Assembly (NCBI GenBank): GCA_012932295.1
Contig: JAAONU010000001.1
Location: 34,999,449-35,063,448, forward strand
Origin: Cyclina sinensis
Lineage: Eukaryota; Mollusca; Bivalvia; Venerida; Veneridae
Length of the DNA: 64,000 bases
Reading direction: 5' to 3'
This document shows positions 23,585 to 35,959 of this stretch, one piece after another. Below the pieces are notes generated by a model. It was given only the letters and a program-made list of their open reading frames with translations, had not been told where the DNA came from and searched no databases. Position numbers and translations under genes: made by a program. How positions within the stretch are numbered: the stretch's first letter is position 1; each line of letters begins with the position of its first letter.

Positions 23585-24252
23585 TACGTAACAGATAAAA
23601 AGTGGACGAACAAGGGAACTTTTTAACACTAGCGTTATAAATATTTATTTTTACAACATAATTATAGTTTTATCAAAATTTTGTGTCATGATGTATTTTA
23701 ATACCAGCAGAAATGTTTCAACAAGTCAAAGGTCGGAAAGCGCATGCGACGATGATGCAGTTATTTACACAGTTGTGTTTTAAATAAGATAGTGACATAT
23801 GTGAAGCTTTAAAAATATTCAACCATGAGGATATTAACAAATTAAAATTTGCAGTTAATTTGAATGTCTACAATTTAAATTGATTAAGCGGTCATTACAC
23901 GAACCTTATTTTTCAAAATTAGGCAAAAAGGTGTCGTTCCTGATAAATGCCCTCAAAAATAGGGTAGGTAGGTAGATATTTAATAAGCCAACCAGTAAGA
24001 ATTCTTACTGTTACTAGCAACAGACAGAGAAATCAGCCGTGCGATACAATCTGATTAAAATCAGCTCCTAAATAACGCTCTGCTGTTATGATCTGAACGA
24101 CACCAAAAGAAGGTGACCTTTCAATTAGCCAATCAGTACCCAGCTTTCAGGTATTTGAAGATAAATCAGTCATTTGAACGCATGTGAAAAATATATATTA
24201 AACTGGGATCCCAAATAACTCAGTCGTTTTCTTGTCTGTCATAAACGTCACC
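23585..24252. other. 3' flank of receptor-like copy 1
   Basis: Probable 3' untranslated region and flank. About 23585-23980 is duplicated, diverged, at 27343-27832, including a TAGG run. No canonical AATAAA is close to the stop. Confidence 0.5.
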
Positions 24253-24719
24253 GTAAGAGCGACTGATTCGATGCATAAAAACAGAAAATGTTTATAAATG
24301 TAAAAATTTTGGGAAAAGTAGTGAAGAACATACCTAAACCAAGTCAATTTCTCAGTTTTAGATGCAGAAACAGTTGTTCACACTTTTATCGGTAAACTAT
24401 TTACATAGTCACTTAGTAGGTACTTTGTTTATATCAATTATTTTTTACGATTATAAAGAAAATTTCGTAGTGGCTCAGTGATCTAGGTCGCTTTTCATAG
24501 TTTTATTGACCCGAAGAGCATTGGTTCGAATCCTGTTATAATCAAATTCTTTCTCTTCAGTTTTCATAACGTATAGAAGCAGACAATGTTTTTGGGGGGG
24601 GGGGGGGTGTTTGTTGTTTTTTGTTGTTGTTGTTGTTGTTTTCAAAGTAAATCAACTTCTCTTTGATTTTAAAGCAAACAAAATTTAAGTTTAATTTTGT
24701 GAACCAGTCGCTTTCATTA
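24253..24719. mobile_element. MITE with internal tRNA-like promoter, copy A
   Basis: The left tip TAAGAGCGACTGATTC is answered by GAACCAGTCGCTTTCATTA on the right, giving inverted ends. Inside, TAGTGGCTCAGTG (24469-24481) resembles an A box and GGTTCGAATCC (24523-24533) is a perfect-looking B box. A G-run (about 24594-24607) and TTG repeats follow. Copy B at 32583-32928 shares the ends, the A-box region and flanking blocks such as GTGAAGAACAT. Confidence 0.65.
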
Positions 24720-25729
24720 AGGAAATCTCGTAAAATATTGAGATAATTGTATGTATGGGAAAATTTCCAGTAGCATTTGATAGATACTGCATAGCACCAC
24801 GGTGCATAACCATATCGGCAGTCTCTCTGCGAAATCTGTCTTTTTGGCGGTCTCTCTGCGTCGGTACCTGTTATTCTCTGCTGTAAACACAGTTTGTGAT
24901 GGAAGACCGTCAGAAAAATCGGACAGACATCAGTTCAAACAGCTGAGTTGCTTAAAATTAATAAGTTCACGGAACATTAGAATGTCTTTGCTAGGTATAC
25001 GCGTGTTTACTTTTCAATTATCAGTCACTGCGCTCCGAAACTCGGACAAATTGTTCAATGGTGTACTGACATGAACAGAACTTCGGCACTTTCTACCGGC
25101 TGAAACGAGTTATTACTTTTATAACGCACATAACAATCCCATCAAACGTAATCACCGTTCAATATTCTTCAAGAAAATACTAATAAACTGGTCTCTATTT
25201 ATTTAGAAATCTTTTACACTCTCTACTTTCGGTTTTGATGGTGCACAGAAGGTCAGGAGAATTCATTTTATTCACCGAAACGCCAAACATTTTCAAAATA
25301 TTCAAGATGATTTAAACAGATCTGATTGGCTGGGATATAAATAACACACTGGAAATCCAGATTATCGAGAAAATAGAATTCGACGGGTCACCTTCAGATC
25401 TAACCGTAGTTAGGCGTGTACTTCAGTCAGATTGCGGTGCGACAGTTTTTACTGTCACAATTGTTGCTAAATTTAGATTTACAGATTTCCAGATTCTGGA
25501 ATCCCAGTATCTATTTCTATTTTTATAACAGAAGTTACCGCCCTGCGCAGGTGTACTTTCCTAGTTGTATTTTAACATCCGCTTGAATCAAACGACAAAG
25601 TTTTAATATTTTTCAGATTTGCTAAAAATATATATATATATATTTTGGTATTATAAAAATAAATATCATGTGGCTTTGAGTGGGACAGTACATATTGTCA
25701 ACCTGAGGAGAAATACTGTCACCCTCGGC
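24720..25729. other. Noncoding sequence
   Basis: No supported gene. The 90-residue open frame at 24802-25074 has no recognisable features. A short TA run lies at about 25629-25643. Confidence 0.3.
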
Positions 25730-27060
25730 TTCGCCAGTCAAATGTGTACATACCGAAAATAATTATCCAGTAATTACTAAAGTTAGTGAACATACTGAAA
25801 GTCATTGTCGATTTACCTTTGTTCAATGTCTTAATGCTAAATGTCATTGTTAGTACAATACAGACAAATGTGTACATACCAAAAATTACCGTATTTACCG
25901 TCTGGTTAAATGTGAAGATATCGAAAGTCATGTCCGTATACCCGAACTAAATGAGCACATACCGATAATCATTGTCTGTATGACACAGTTCAACGAGTAA
26001 ATATCAAATGTCATTGTCTATACACCCATGTTCAATGTGTATATACCGAAAGACATTGTCTATATACCTATTGATAATGTGTTCATACCGAAAGTTATTT
26101 TCCATATCCTCAAGTTAATTGTGACAGACCTAAAGTTTTTGTTCACATACCCAAGTTAAATATCTATATTTTGAACGTCATTGTCCATACACCCTGGTTC
26201 AACGTTACATACCGAAATTTATTTTCTATATTCCCCAGTTCAATGCCTCAATGCCGAAAGTGATTATCCTACCCCCACCCCCTCCCCACCTCCCCTCCAC
26301 CCCCACTCCCCATTCCAACACACAGTTCAATCTATATATAACGAAAGGCATTGTTCGTAGACCCCAGTTCAATGTTAACATACCGAAAGTTATTGTCCAT
26401 ATACTCAGGTCAAATGTACCAGTGCCAAAAGTCAGTGTTCAAACGCCCCAGCGCACTGTCTATATACCGCAAGTCATTGTCCGTATACCTCTGTTCAATG
26501 AATCAATGTCTAAAGTCAGTTCAATAAACCCCATTTCAATACGTACGTTTCGAAAAATTATGGTTAAAACACAAAATTTAATGTGTACATACTAAGAGTC
26601 ATTGTTAATTGAATCGATCCCTAAAGTCAGTGTCCATACGCCCCACTCCAATGAATATATATACCGGAAGTTATAGTCAAATATCCTAGTTCAATGTGTA
26701 TATACCTAAAAGTATTGTCCATATATCTAAGTTCAATGTGTACATACTGAAAACAATACTCCATGAACCCCAGTTCAATGTTTAGATGCCAAACTTCTTC
26801 GATTTTTACTCAAGTTCAATGTCATCATACCAAAATCGTTGTTTATATCCCACAGTTCAATATCATCTAATCGAAAGTCATCGTTCATATACTTAAGTTC
26901 TATGTCATTACAGCCAAATTCGTCGTTTTCACAAGATCAATTTTATAATACCAAAGTCCTTGTTCATATTTACCAGTTAAATGTTATTATATTAAAATCC
27001 TAATTTATAATTCCCCAGTTCAACGTCATCAAACCAAAATCGTAATTCATCAAGCCAATT
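25730..27060. repeat. Degenerate minisatellite, 40-60-bp units
   Basis: Units contain CCAGTTCAATGTGTACATAC, CGAAAGTCATTGTCCATATA and a C-run, strongly diverged. A C-rich patch lies at 26272-26314. The open frame at 26251-26595 is a repeat artefact. It is related to the array at 28150-29360. Confidence 0.75.
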
Positions 27061-27087
27061 CAATGTCCAAGCAGCAGAATTTGCCCA

Positions 27088-27832
27088 TGATGAACAAAAA
27101 ATGATAATTTGAACAGCAATACGATCGCAAAAACAATACTGCAGCGTGTCTTTACTTGTGGAATCATTCTCAGCTGCCAATGTTTCTGAAACTGATTTCA
27201 AATACTGACTGAAGGTTGGCCTCAGCGAGACATTCCACACGGAGAACAGTCGACGATGAGAAGCCGCGAATGGTACCAGGCAATGCTGCCTAGCTCAAAC
27301 CAGTCTACAGTCAATGACTACGTGACATTTATGAAACGATGATTTCTAAAACATAAAAAGTGATTTTAACACAAGCACTGGGTTATATCGCATTTAATTA
27401 GTTTAGTCATCACTGAAATTCTGTGTCATATGTTTTAACACCAGAAAGGCCTTTTTTAAGGCCAAAGGCCAGGAAAGCGCAGGTGATTATAATAGAGATA
27501 TTTAAACAACTGTGTTTTAAATTAAATTATGTCGTATTAATGATATCTTACAATGATGCTTTGCGATACTGCTCTGTATTTAGAAAAGAGGTTACTATAT
27601 TGATATTTAACAGAAGCTTCAGACATATTTCAAGTCATCATGAACAGAAACTTACAATTAATGTATTTTTATGAATGTCTATAATCACTATAAATTTGAC
27701 AGTTATTTTTTTCTTATGTATTGATTGAATGGCCATTACACAACCCGTATTTCAATGTTAGGCAATAAAATGTATGGTTCCTTTTACATGCCCACGAAAA
27801 GTAGGGTAGACAGGTAGGTAGGTAGTTAGGAA
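27088..27832 (+). pseudogene. Partial duplicate of receptor-like copy 1 (3' end and 3' flank)
   Basis: 27088-27342 matches the last part of the copy 1 tail. The C-terminus DIPHGE...YQAMLP.SNQST..(D/G)YVT..FMKR and its stop (27340-27342) are kept. A one-base loss near 27210 shifts the frame, and other gaps occur upstream. There is no membrane helix or cysteine module. The match continues through the 3' flank to a TAGG run near 27806-27830, paralleling 23585-23980. It is a non-functional segmental duplicate. Confidence 0.85.
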
Positions 27833-28149
27833 TTTTTATGTGCATAGTTCATATTTATTTTGAATATTACAAATACAGCCCTCTACTGTTTTCACTAATA
27901 TGTAGGAATAGATCTGTTTAAGACCAGAGGTTATTTTTGGAGTCATTGTCATGTTAGAAAAAAGACCATAAATTATCTCAATGATCATCAGATAAGGCGG
28001 TATGTTAAGCTCTTATTTAATTATTTATAAATAAAGCAATTGTATATATTATTGTCGTTTAAAAAAACGATAGCCATTTTCTATCGTTACTATATAACGG
28101 TATTCAGAAAACAGATCTTCACTGTATTTATAAGATTTACTGATCATCT

Positions 28150-29360
28150 ACAATTCAGGTTAGCTTCTTCATACAAAAAGTCATTATCATCTACCCAAGT
28201 TCAACGTCGTCATACTAAAAGTCGTCGTATATATACCCTAATTCAATGTCGTCATACTAAAAGTCTTCGTAAATATAGACCCCAGTTTAATGTCGTCATA
28301 CTTAAAAATCATCATTTATATAGATACCCTACTTCAGTGTCGGCATACTAAAAGTCGTTGTTTATAAACACCAGTTCAATGTCGTTATACTAAAAATCGT
28401 CGTTTATATATATATACCCTTGTTCAATGTCGTCATACTTAAAGTTGTCCTGTATATATACCCAAGATCAATGTTGTCATACTTAAAGTCGTTGTTTATA
28501 TATACCCTAGTTTATATTGTCGTTATACTAAAAGTCGTTGTTTATATATACTCTAGTTCGCTCTCATCATACTAAAAATCGTCGTAAATATAGACCACAG
28601 TTCAATGTCGTACTAAAATTCCTTGTTTATATATACCTTTGTCCAATATCGTCATTCAAAAAGTCGTCGTTTATATATACCCCAGTTCAATGTCGTCATA
28701 CTGAAAGTTTAATGTCGTCATACTAAAAGTTGTCGTTGATAAATACCATAGTTTAATGTCGTTATAATAAAAGTTGTCGTTTATATATACCCTAGTTTAA
28801 TGTCGTTATAAAATAGGTCGTTGATCATATATAGCTGAGTTCAACGTCGTCACACTTAAAGTCGTTGTTTATATATACCCCAGTTCAATGTCGTCATTCT
28901 AAAAGTCGTTGTTTATTTATACCCCAGTTCAATGTCGTCATTCTAAAAGTCATTTTTTATTAATATCCCAGTTCAATGTCGTATTACCAAAAGTAATTGT
29001 TTATTTATACCCCAGTTCAATGTCGTCATTCTAAAAGTCGTTGATTACTTATACCCAAGTTCAATGTCGTCATTTTAAAAGTCTATGTTTATATATACCC
29101 AAGTTCAATGTCGTCATACTAAATGTCGTCTTTTATATACTCCCGGTTGAATGTCGCCGTACAAAATTCGTCGTTCATGTACCCCAGTTCAGTGTCATCA
29201 TACCAAAATCCTCATTCATATAACCCAAAAAATCATTGTCATTCGTCACTCCGAACTCGTCTTTCATACACTAGAGCCAAAAGTCGTCCTTGTCCATATA
29301 CCCCGGTTCAATATACAGAAAGTTTTCGTCCATATACCCCAGTTTAGTCTCTTTTTGGTG
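28150..29360. repeat. Minisatellite with about 44-50-bp units
   Basis: About 25 units of CAGTTCAATGTCGTCATACT, AAAAGTCGTCGTTTATATAT, ACCC. Adjacent units at 28881 and 28925 are 44 bp apart. Open frames here are products of the repeat. It is more homogeneous than the array at 25730-27060, to which it is related. Confidence 0.9.
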
Positions 29361-30335
29361 AAAGCCATTGCCCTGATACCACAGATTATTGCCTTTATGC
29401 CGAATTACTTCACATGTCAGTTAAGTAATTGCGGATTAACTGGGTACAATCGCCGCAACATTAACTGAAGAAGCAAAACAATATTATTCGTTTTGGGGAC
29501 TTTTAGGTGTCGACTTTTTAATGATAACCATAATAATTTTGCTTTAAGCCATTCTTCCATACAGTTAACATTAACATCTCGGCAAAAAAGGTTTGTGGTA
29601 ATCAGCCAGGGCAAGCATTATGTAAGTTATTCACACCCAAACTATTTTGTATTTATATATATTTATATCTACGCAGGTGGGTTTCCCAATGTTCAGTTCT
29701 ATTTATAAATCTTAAGAAAATGATACATCCAATGAAAGGTACGTGCATTATTTTACCATTTTCGAAAAATACAGTACGGTAACAAATTCATTCTTTGATA
29801 TAATTTACTTTTGAATCAAAATCTGGAACTAAATGACTGTGTTTTTAAGTTAAAATGCCAATCTATTTTGAATTAAGCCTTTAAATATGCCTGAACAATT
29901 TGAAATCAGTGCTGGGTGGGGGAATCAAATAGCAAACTCCCATAGGCCCTTGTCTATGTTATGAGTACGATTGAAGCAACCATGGTCAATTCCTGCATAA
30001 CATCTAGGGTTCCATTTGACATCTACCTTTTATGTTGTTATCATTGTTAATTCATTATGAAATATTTTAGAGAAATTAAAACAACGTGGTTTTGAAAAAG
30101 AAAATAACCTGAAACAATTCGTTTAAATTTTTGCTGTTTGATATCTAGGAAACTTATATCTAACTAGCTGTCTTTTTTATTTGTTGTTGTTGTTGTAATT
30201 GATTGAATAATATAACAATTTTCTAGAGGAATGTTTTCACAAGGTAATCAACGTAACTTTACAAATTCAGGATGAAATACTTAAATTTCAATTGCTATAA
30301 ATAGATTAACGAAATATAGAAATTGTTATTTTTAG
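29361..30335. other. Upstream flank of receptor-like copy 2
   Basis: AT-rich. It may hold the missing signal-peptide exon of copy 2, but none could be defended. Confidence 0.3.
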
Positions 30336-32345
30336 AATTCGTCTCGAGAGTGATAGTAGGGCGGTTGTTTCAGTGTTTTCTTGATTTCTGCCAAGAGGGG
30401 ATTCAGTTCTGCGAACACAAAAGGAGAAGATGCGAGTATTGTAACGCCTATCACCACTCTTGTTTCACAAATTTGCAGCAGCAAAACTGCACTGCATACT
30501 GCATGGGTTAGTGCTAAAAATAGAATATTTTTCATCTGTTTGCATAGGGGTGAATTTACTGTGTAGGCTTTCATGTTATTTACATTTTCTTAAGGGAAAA
30601 ATCATACTTTTTCTACATCATCGGTAACAAAGTCTCCAGCTGTGATGCGAAAAAAAGGAACAATGGCAGTTTACACTTTCTTAAATGGAAGGTCTGTCTT
30701 ATGTTTTAAATAATGTCATAAAATTTAAAGATCAATGCAAATGCCTGTTTTGCTTCATACACCATTGCATTTTATATCACTTCTTCAACTCAGACTTGTT
30801 TTAACTTGAAGCTGATTTTCAATCTTATCTGTTTAGATCTTCGAACGATTAACTCCAAGGTAATCGAATAATTCGAAGTCCTTTTGAAACAATGAATATA
30901 TCCGAGATTTCTCTCTGTCTCTTTGTCTCTCTCTCCCTCTCTCCTTAGAGACTAACTTCATGGGTAGTCATACCCAAGACTGCACCGAAATACATATAAT
31001 GTAAATCATTCGGATAATGTCTCTTCTTGATATATCAGCGATAATTTTTCGTAAAGAATTCCCAGTACTAATAAAGCAAAAGTGGAAACAAACATGCATT
31101 CTATATAACCCTCGTGAACATTATGACTGAAAAAAATCAATCATGTCTCAATATTATTTCGGTGGAAACTTTGGAGTATTCTGGCTGCTATTTGTTGTGC
31201 GAGTTGAAGGAAGTTAAATTCGAACATTTTCAGCTTTTTTAGTCATATAGATATCTACGTTTCACAACAATCGGTTAAGTGTATTATATAAGCATTTGTT
31301 TTTTAGATCAATGGATTCAGAACCAGGGCTCCAGATATGCCGAGAAGTGTGGTGAAAATAGTAAGCCTTGCATGTTATAATCTCGTCTTAATTGTCTATA
31401 TGATTATCGCTTTTTAAAATCATCGGAGACTGTTTATGGTATTGGTTGCAAATATATTTATAAAAGTTAATATCTGCATACCTCTTAGATAGAAAATTAT
31501 CAAGTATAATCTCAAACATGTTACAATTAAATAGTGTCTCCTTTTTTAAACTTCTTTTATAGTGAAAGCAGAGGCATCCGTGCCCTCTCTGCTCATTTCT
31601 CGAAAAGAAGAATGCATTCCATTCATTTTAAACGTAAACAAGGTTAGGTGCCTGAAATATTGCGACTTCTTTTTTTATTTCAGATATCTATGAAATTATG
31701 TTCTTTGTCTTGCTTGGGATTTGTAGCGTTGTTACTCTGGTCCTAATATGTAAGTTAAATTCAACATTACACGAAAAGATTGTTTCTTTTGTTCCTTGCT
31801 GCAAAAGTAGAACCCCAAGCAATCAAGCACAAAGCCTTTCTAACGGTCATCTTGTTCCTGCTTCGACATCATCAAACGGGCAATTAGCTAATATTTATCA
31901 GTCATTACCTACATCATTACCTAGCTTGATTTCTTCCCCGATGATTGCTCAGAATGGTCGTTTACATGCAGACCGACAAGTTGGGGACGGTCAGTCTCAT
32001 CATGGATGCGTTGCTAGAGCCAACATGGAGCGAGGAGCTGAAACCCAAAATCGTCAACAACCACATCAACCGTTATCCCCCAATGAGACCTCTAATGTAC
32101 AGAGGTTGCAGCTAACAAGAGCAGCAAAAGGATCCCCTTATCCAGAAGAAGCACGCTCTTTACTGAATGGCAAGTCAGACGAACTAATGCAGTTAAAACA
32201 TCTCGATGACAGCGTCACAAACGCAAAACAACCGAATGCTGACGGAGCCGATCGCGAATCGCCTCTTCCTAGTGGCGGTTTTATGGGCTTGCCTCGTGTT
32301 TCTGAGTGCAAGGATACGGGGTACGGTACGAACATGACAAGTTAG
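30336..32345 (+). CDS. Single-cysteine-module transmembrane receptor-like gene, copy 2 (5' exon missing)
   Basis: Exons 30336-30506, 31307-31360 and 31684-32345 join in phase 1 and give 294 residues plus a missing start. The cysteine module has exactly the same spacing as copy 1 (C-x4-C-x6-C-x6-C-x2-C-x6-C-x8-C-x3-C; includes FCEHKRRRCEYC and QNCTAYC). The linker starts DQWIQNQG, again like copy 1. One membrane helix (IMFFVLLGICSVVTLVLIC) is followed by CCK and a tail of about 190 residues rich in Ser, Gln and Asn, ending DTGYGTNMTS. The tails share little beyond the terminal D-(T/N)-G-Y-x-T. No death domain is seen. A TNF-receptor-type role is inferred from topology and cysteine count only. 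The two genes are tandem, same strand, about 8 kb apart. Confidence 0.75.
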
Positions 32346-32582
32346 AGGTCAAACACGTTTGCTAATGACTAGGAAGATGACATGTATGTTATGTGATACA
32401 GCAAGTGTGTGACCTGAATGCTGTTGTTTGCTAAAATAATTCAGGAAATTTATGAAAATTGTGATACTTGTACAAAGACATGTATGTTGTTTGAACGATA
32501 CGTTTTGCTGTGTAACGAATGTCTTCCATTTATTGTTCTCTCTGTCGTGTTAATATCTGAAAGATCTCAATAAGCAGAAACC

Positions 32583-32928
32583 TTAAAGGGACTAACTCAG
32601 ATGGGCCGAAGATGAAAAAAAATGTTAATACATCTAGAAATTTTAGCTGTAATTGTGAAGAACATATCTAAACTAAGTTACTGACTCATTTTTGTTACAG
32701 AAATACATCGCAATATTAGTCCCCATTAGTCACGGGGTATATTTTAGTTATATAATTATTTTTGACGTTTCGTGACAACTGGTCTCCTGTGGCTCAGTGG
32801 AGTAGATCGTCGCGCTATATTTTACTGATCGAAAGGACATGATTTTATGTTTTTCCATAGTATATTAACTTCTCTTAAATGTTAAAGAAAGAACAATTCA
32901 GTTAAATTCTGCGAGTCAGTCGCTTTAA
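32583..32928. mobile_element. MITE with internal tRNA-like segment, copy B
   Basis: TTAAAGGGACTAACTC at the left is mirrored by GAGTCAGTCGCTTTAA at the right (two mismatches in 16). The interior has an A-box-like TGGCTCAGTGGAGTAG at 32790; the B box is eroded. It is 346 bp and has no coding frame. It shares organisation with 24253-24719. Confidence 0.75.
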
Positions 32929-33100
32929 ATGTTTCTTCACTTCTTGTTTCAACATTTTATTTTATCATTATTATTATTATTAACAATAACTTGGTTCCTT
33001 AATTTTATGCTTCTGTCTTTCAACTGATTTCATCATGCTGACATTTTATACACGTGTTATTTCGTTGTTGATTTTTTAGCTTTTTCTTGACATTTGTTTT

Positions 33101-33605
33101 TATGCCCCCGAAGGGAGGCATATAGTTTTTGAACTGTCCATCCGAAAACTTTAACATTTGTTATAACTTCCTTATGAGTGAGTGGATTTACTTCATACTT
33201 GAACACTACACCCCTTTTGACAAGAACTTTCTACTGATCTATATTTATTTGACATTGACCCCTGAATGACTTTCACCTTGAAGATCCAGTTGTCCAAAAA
33301 CTTTAACATTGGCCATAACTTCCTTATTAGTAAGTGGATTTACTTCATCCTTGGATATAACACCCCTTTGGACAAGACCTTCTCAGACCTATATTTATTT
33401 GACCTTGATCCCTGAATATTCACTTGTCCTAAACTAACATTTGGCCATAACTTCTAAATTAGTAAGTGGATATACCTCATACTTACACACAACACCCCTT
33501 TGGATAAGTCCTTCCCATTGACCTATATTTATTTGACCTTGATACTGGTTCTCAGCTCAAAGGTCAAAAGCACCAATTTCGGGGGCATTGTCATCTTACA
33601 GTGAC
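33101..33605. repeat. Interspersed element with GCCCCCGAA ends and about 130-bp units
   Basis: The left end TATGCCCCCGAAGGGAGGCA is answered by AATTTCGGGGGCATTGTCAT on the right. Three diverged units share AACTTTAACATT, CATAACTTCCTTA, ACACCCCTTTGGACAAG and CTATATTTATTTGACCTTGA. Noncoding. I recall similar dispersed repeats in bivalves. Confidence 0.7.
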
Positions 33606-33791
33606 AGTTCTTGTTTTCTGAATGCACTTTGAGCTGGTATCAACGCGTTTTTATGTATATTGCACTCAATTGACCTCATTAATTCCTTTGTTTCCTTTTT
33701 GTTTCTGAAAAGGAAAGGAAAAGCATTCAGTTTTCGTGTTCATACATTTGTAAATATGCTCTTGACTCAATAGGTCACACTCGTTGTTGTG

Positions 33792-33822
<31 letters not shown>

Positions 33823-34993
33823 AAGTATCAGTAAGCCCTTGCATAATTTCATATAATCTAATGAACATGTTATGCTTTTTGTTAAGTAAGATAAATCTAG
33901 TTGTTTTTAAAGAAGTGTTATAGTAATGTTGCATTTTGTGCAAGATGATTATTGAATGATTTTATTGTTTTATTTTGTCATTATACATCATGTACATATA
34001 TTTTCGCTGTGATATTTAGCCGTCCATGCTTTGTTATGATTGTCTTGTTTGTTATGAAAGATTGTTATATTTGCTGATTTCTCTGAGTGAATATTTTTCG
34101 TCCGCATTATTGAGAAGACACACATATATTAATATGTTATCTATCGTCGTTTGCCTGACTGTTGTCCCTCGTTCGCTCTGGCTATACTTTCTTGTCGGGG
34201 CCAACAGAGAAAGTTTGAAACAACGCGTCATCACATTCGCATGACCCAGATAATGATCAAAGTAACACTTGAACATCTAAATGATTCGTGTTTTTTTTGT
34301 TTTGTTTTTTTTTTTGTTTTTTTGTTTTTTTTTTGGGGGGGGGGGGGGTATCATTGTATTGTGCAAGATGGGATTTCAAAATAAGATAGCTGAACTTTTC
34401 ACAGTTTCTTGATCATATATCGAGGGCCCATAACTTTATATCACGCTAACACTCTGAACACATTATCTGTCAAGCTTTTGGAACTTGTAATAAGTTGGTA
34501 GCCGTTCTGCAAATTGTTTACCAAAGGCAGATTACACACCTCAACATGGTATTTTAGGTCAAGTCAGATCATTTTGTCAGGATAATAACTTATGCTTTTT
34601 GTCCATGATAAGTGTAGTAATGTACGTGTTTATACTGAAATAAGGATTTTTTAATAAGGTTTAGTGTTGAATGACAACTATATCATTATCTTTTATTGGT
34701 TTTTTACATCTTAAAAAAAGGAATCAGAGACAAATTTAATAGACGTTTGACGTATCGATAAATAAAAGAGTTGTTAAGAACCTTGAATTTTAACAAAATA
34801 GAACATCATTTGATTAAGTTTCATTTAGTTGAACGTATTCTCATATGTTTGCTAATTCATCTTCAATGCAATGTAAATTACAGTGCAACTTGACTTTGTC
34901 AGTTTCAAACAGTTCAATCCAAACTTTTCTTGTGGACATAGGCTATAGTCAGTTTTGCTAAGTTAGTCATAGAAAGTATATGTTTAGTTAGTC
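33606..34993. other. Noncoding sequence with CT and T/G runs
   Basis: A pure CT run lies at about 33793-33819, and T-rich then G-rich runs at about 34289-34348. No gene seen. Confidence 0.35.
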
Positions 34994-34997
34994 CTAG

Positions 34998-35557
34998 TGT
35001 CGCAGGGTCAGATACCCCATTTCATTTTTGTAACTGACTTCTGTATATTTAATATGTTGACCCTGTATTGTATGTATCTTTATCATGTATTATACTGTAT
35101 TTCCTATACTCCTATACACGTACTATCCATCACCATATTTTCATTCATTTATCATCCTCATTCTCAGCATAACTTACCCTGGTGACGGGCCTCATGAGTA
35201 TTTAACGTTCCCGCACTTGCATATCACGCATGCGCACTTGAATAAATATAGTTGATGGCGATACATCGTCATTTTGAACGTCTTACGCCAATTTATTTAT
35301 TTTGTGTCTTTGCGTGCCTTTACAGGTAAATTGTTGATTATATTCATTGTATCATTTATTTCCCTCATTCTCATATGTGTATTGATGGCGTATGGAATAC
35401 AGAAAACTAGCACTTGAATAAATATAGTTGATGGCGATACATCGTCATTTTGAACGTCTTACGACAATTTACACATTTTGTGTGTTTGCGTGCCTTTACA
35501 GGCCAGAGCCCTGAACATTCAACCTCCAACCCAGAGTGTTAGAACCCAACTGCGACA
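34998..35557. mobile_element. Solo LTR with 4-bp target duplication
   Basis: The 560-bp unit begins TGTCGCAG and ends CTGCGACA, the TG..CA inverted tips of an LTR. CTAG flanks both sides (34994-34997 and 35558-35561). AATAAA occurs inside. A segment of about 90 bp (CACTTGAATAAATATAG to TGCGTGCCTTTACAGG) is present twice, about 176 bp apart (starts 35235 and 35411), so the LTR carries an internal duplication. No internal retroelement genes flank it. The strand and superfamily are not determined. Confidence 0.75.
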
Positions 35558-35561
35558 CTAG

Positions 35562-35959
35562 CATTTATGTTTTTAGCCCTATTTAGTCTTAACAAGTAGT
35601 TTCTGTGTTCTGGGACCTCTGAAATTTATTGTTAATTCGTTTTTACTGTCATAGGGTCGTTGATATGACCACAGCTGGTCATGACCTACAAAGAAATGCC
35701 ATTTAGGTGAAATGTCAATCATGTGATACTGAAAGAATTTTGAAACTGATTTTTAACACAGAACGAAAAAAACCTTTTATTTTGTTATGTTCAGTCAAAC
35801 CTTCCTACTCGACAGCCACCAAGTGATTAATACACACTTACATATGCTTTGTAATACTGTTGGACTGATTAATCAGTCGGTCGATTAGTCTATGACACTG
35901 ATATTTCAACAGCAAAGTGTTTTGGCTAGTAAAATGCGACGCATCCATGCATATACCAT
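35562..35959. other. Noncoding sequence
   Basis: Holds one copy of a GACTGATTAATC..TCGATTAGTC motif (about 35863-35893) that recurs at about 36675-36706 beyond the mariner remnant. Confidence 0.4.

Noticed and set aside
26251..26595. 114-residue open frame with proline-rich start
   Set aside because: It lies in a degenerate minisatellite and a C-run; no protein features.
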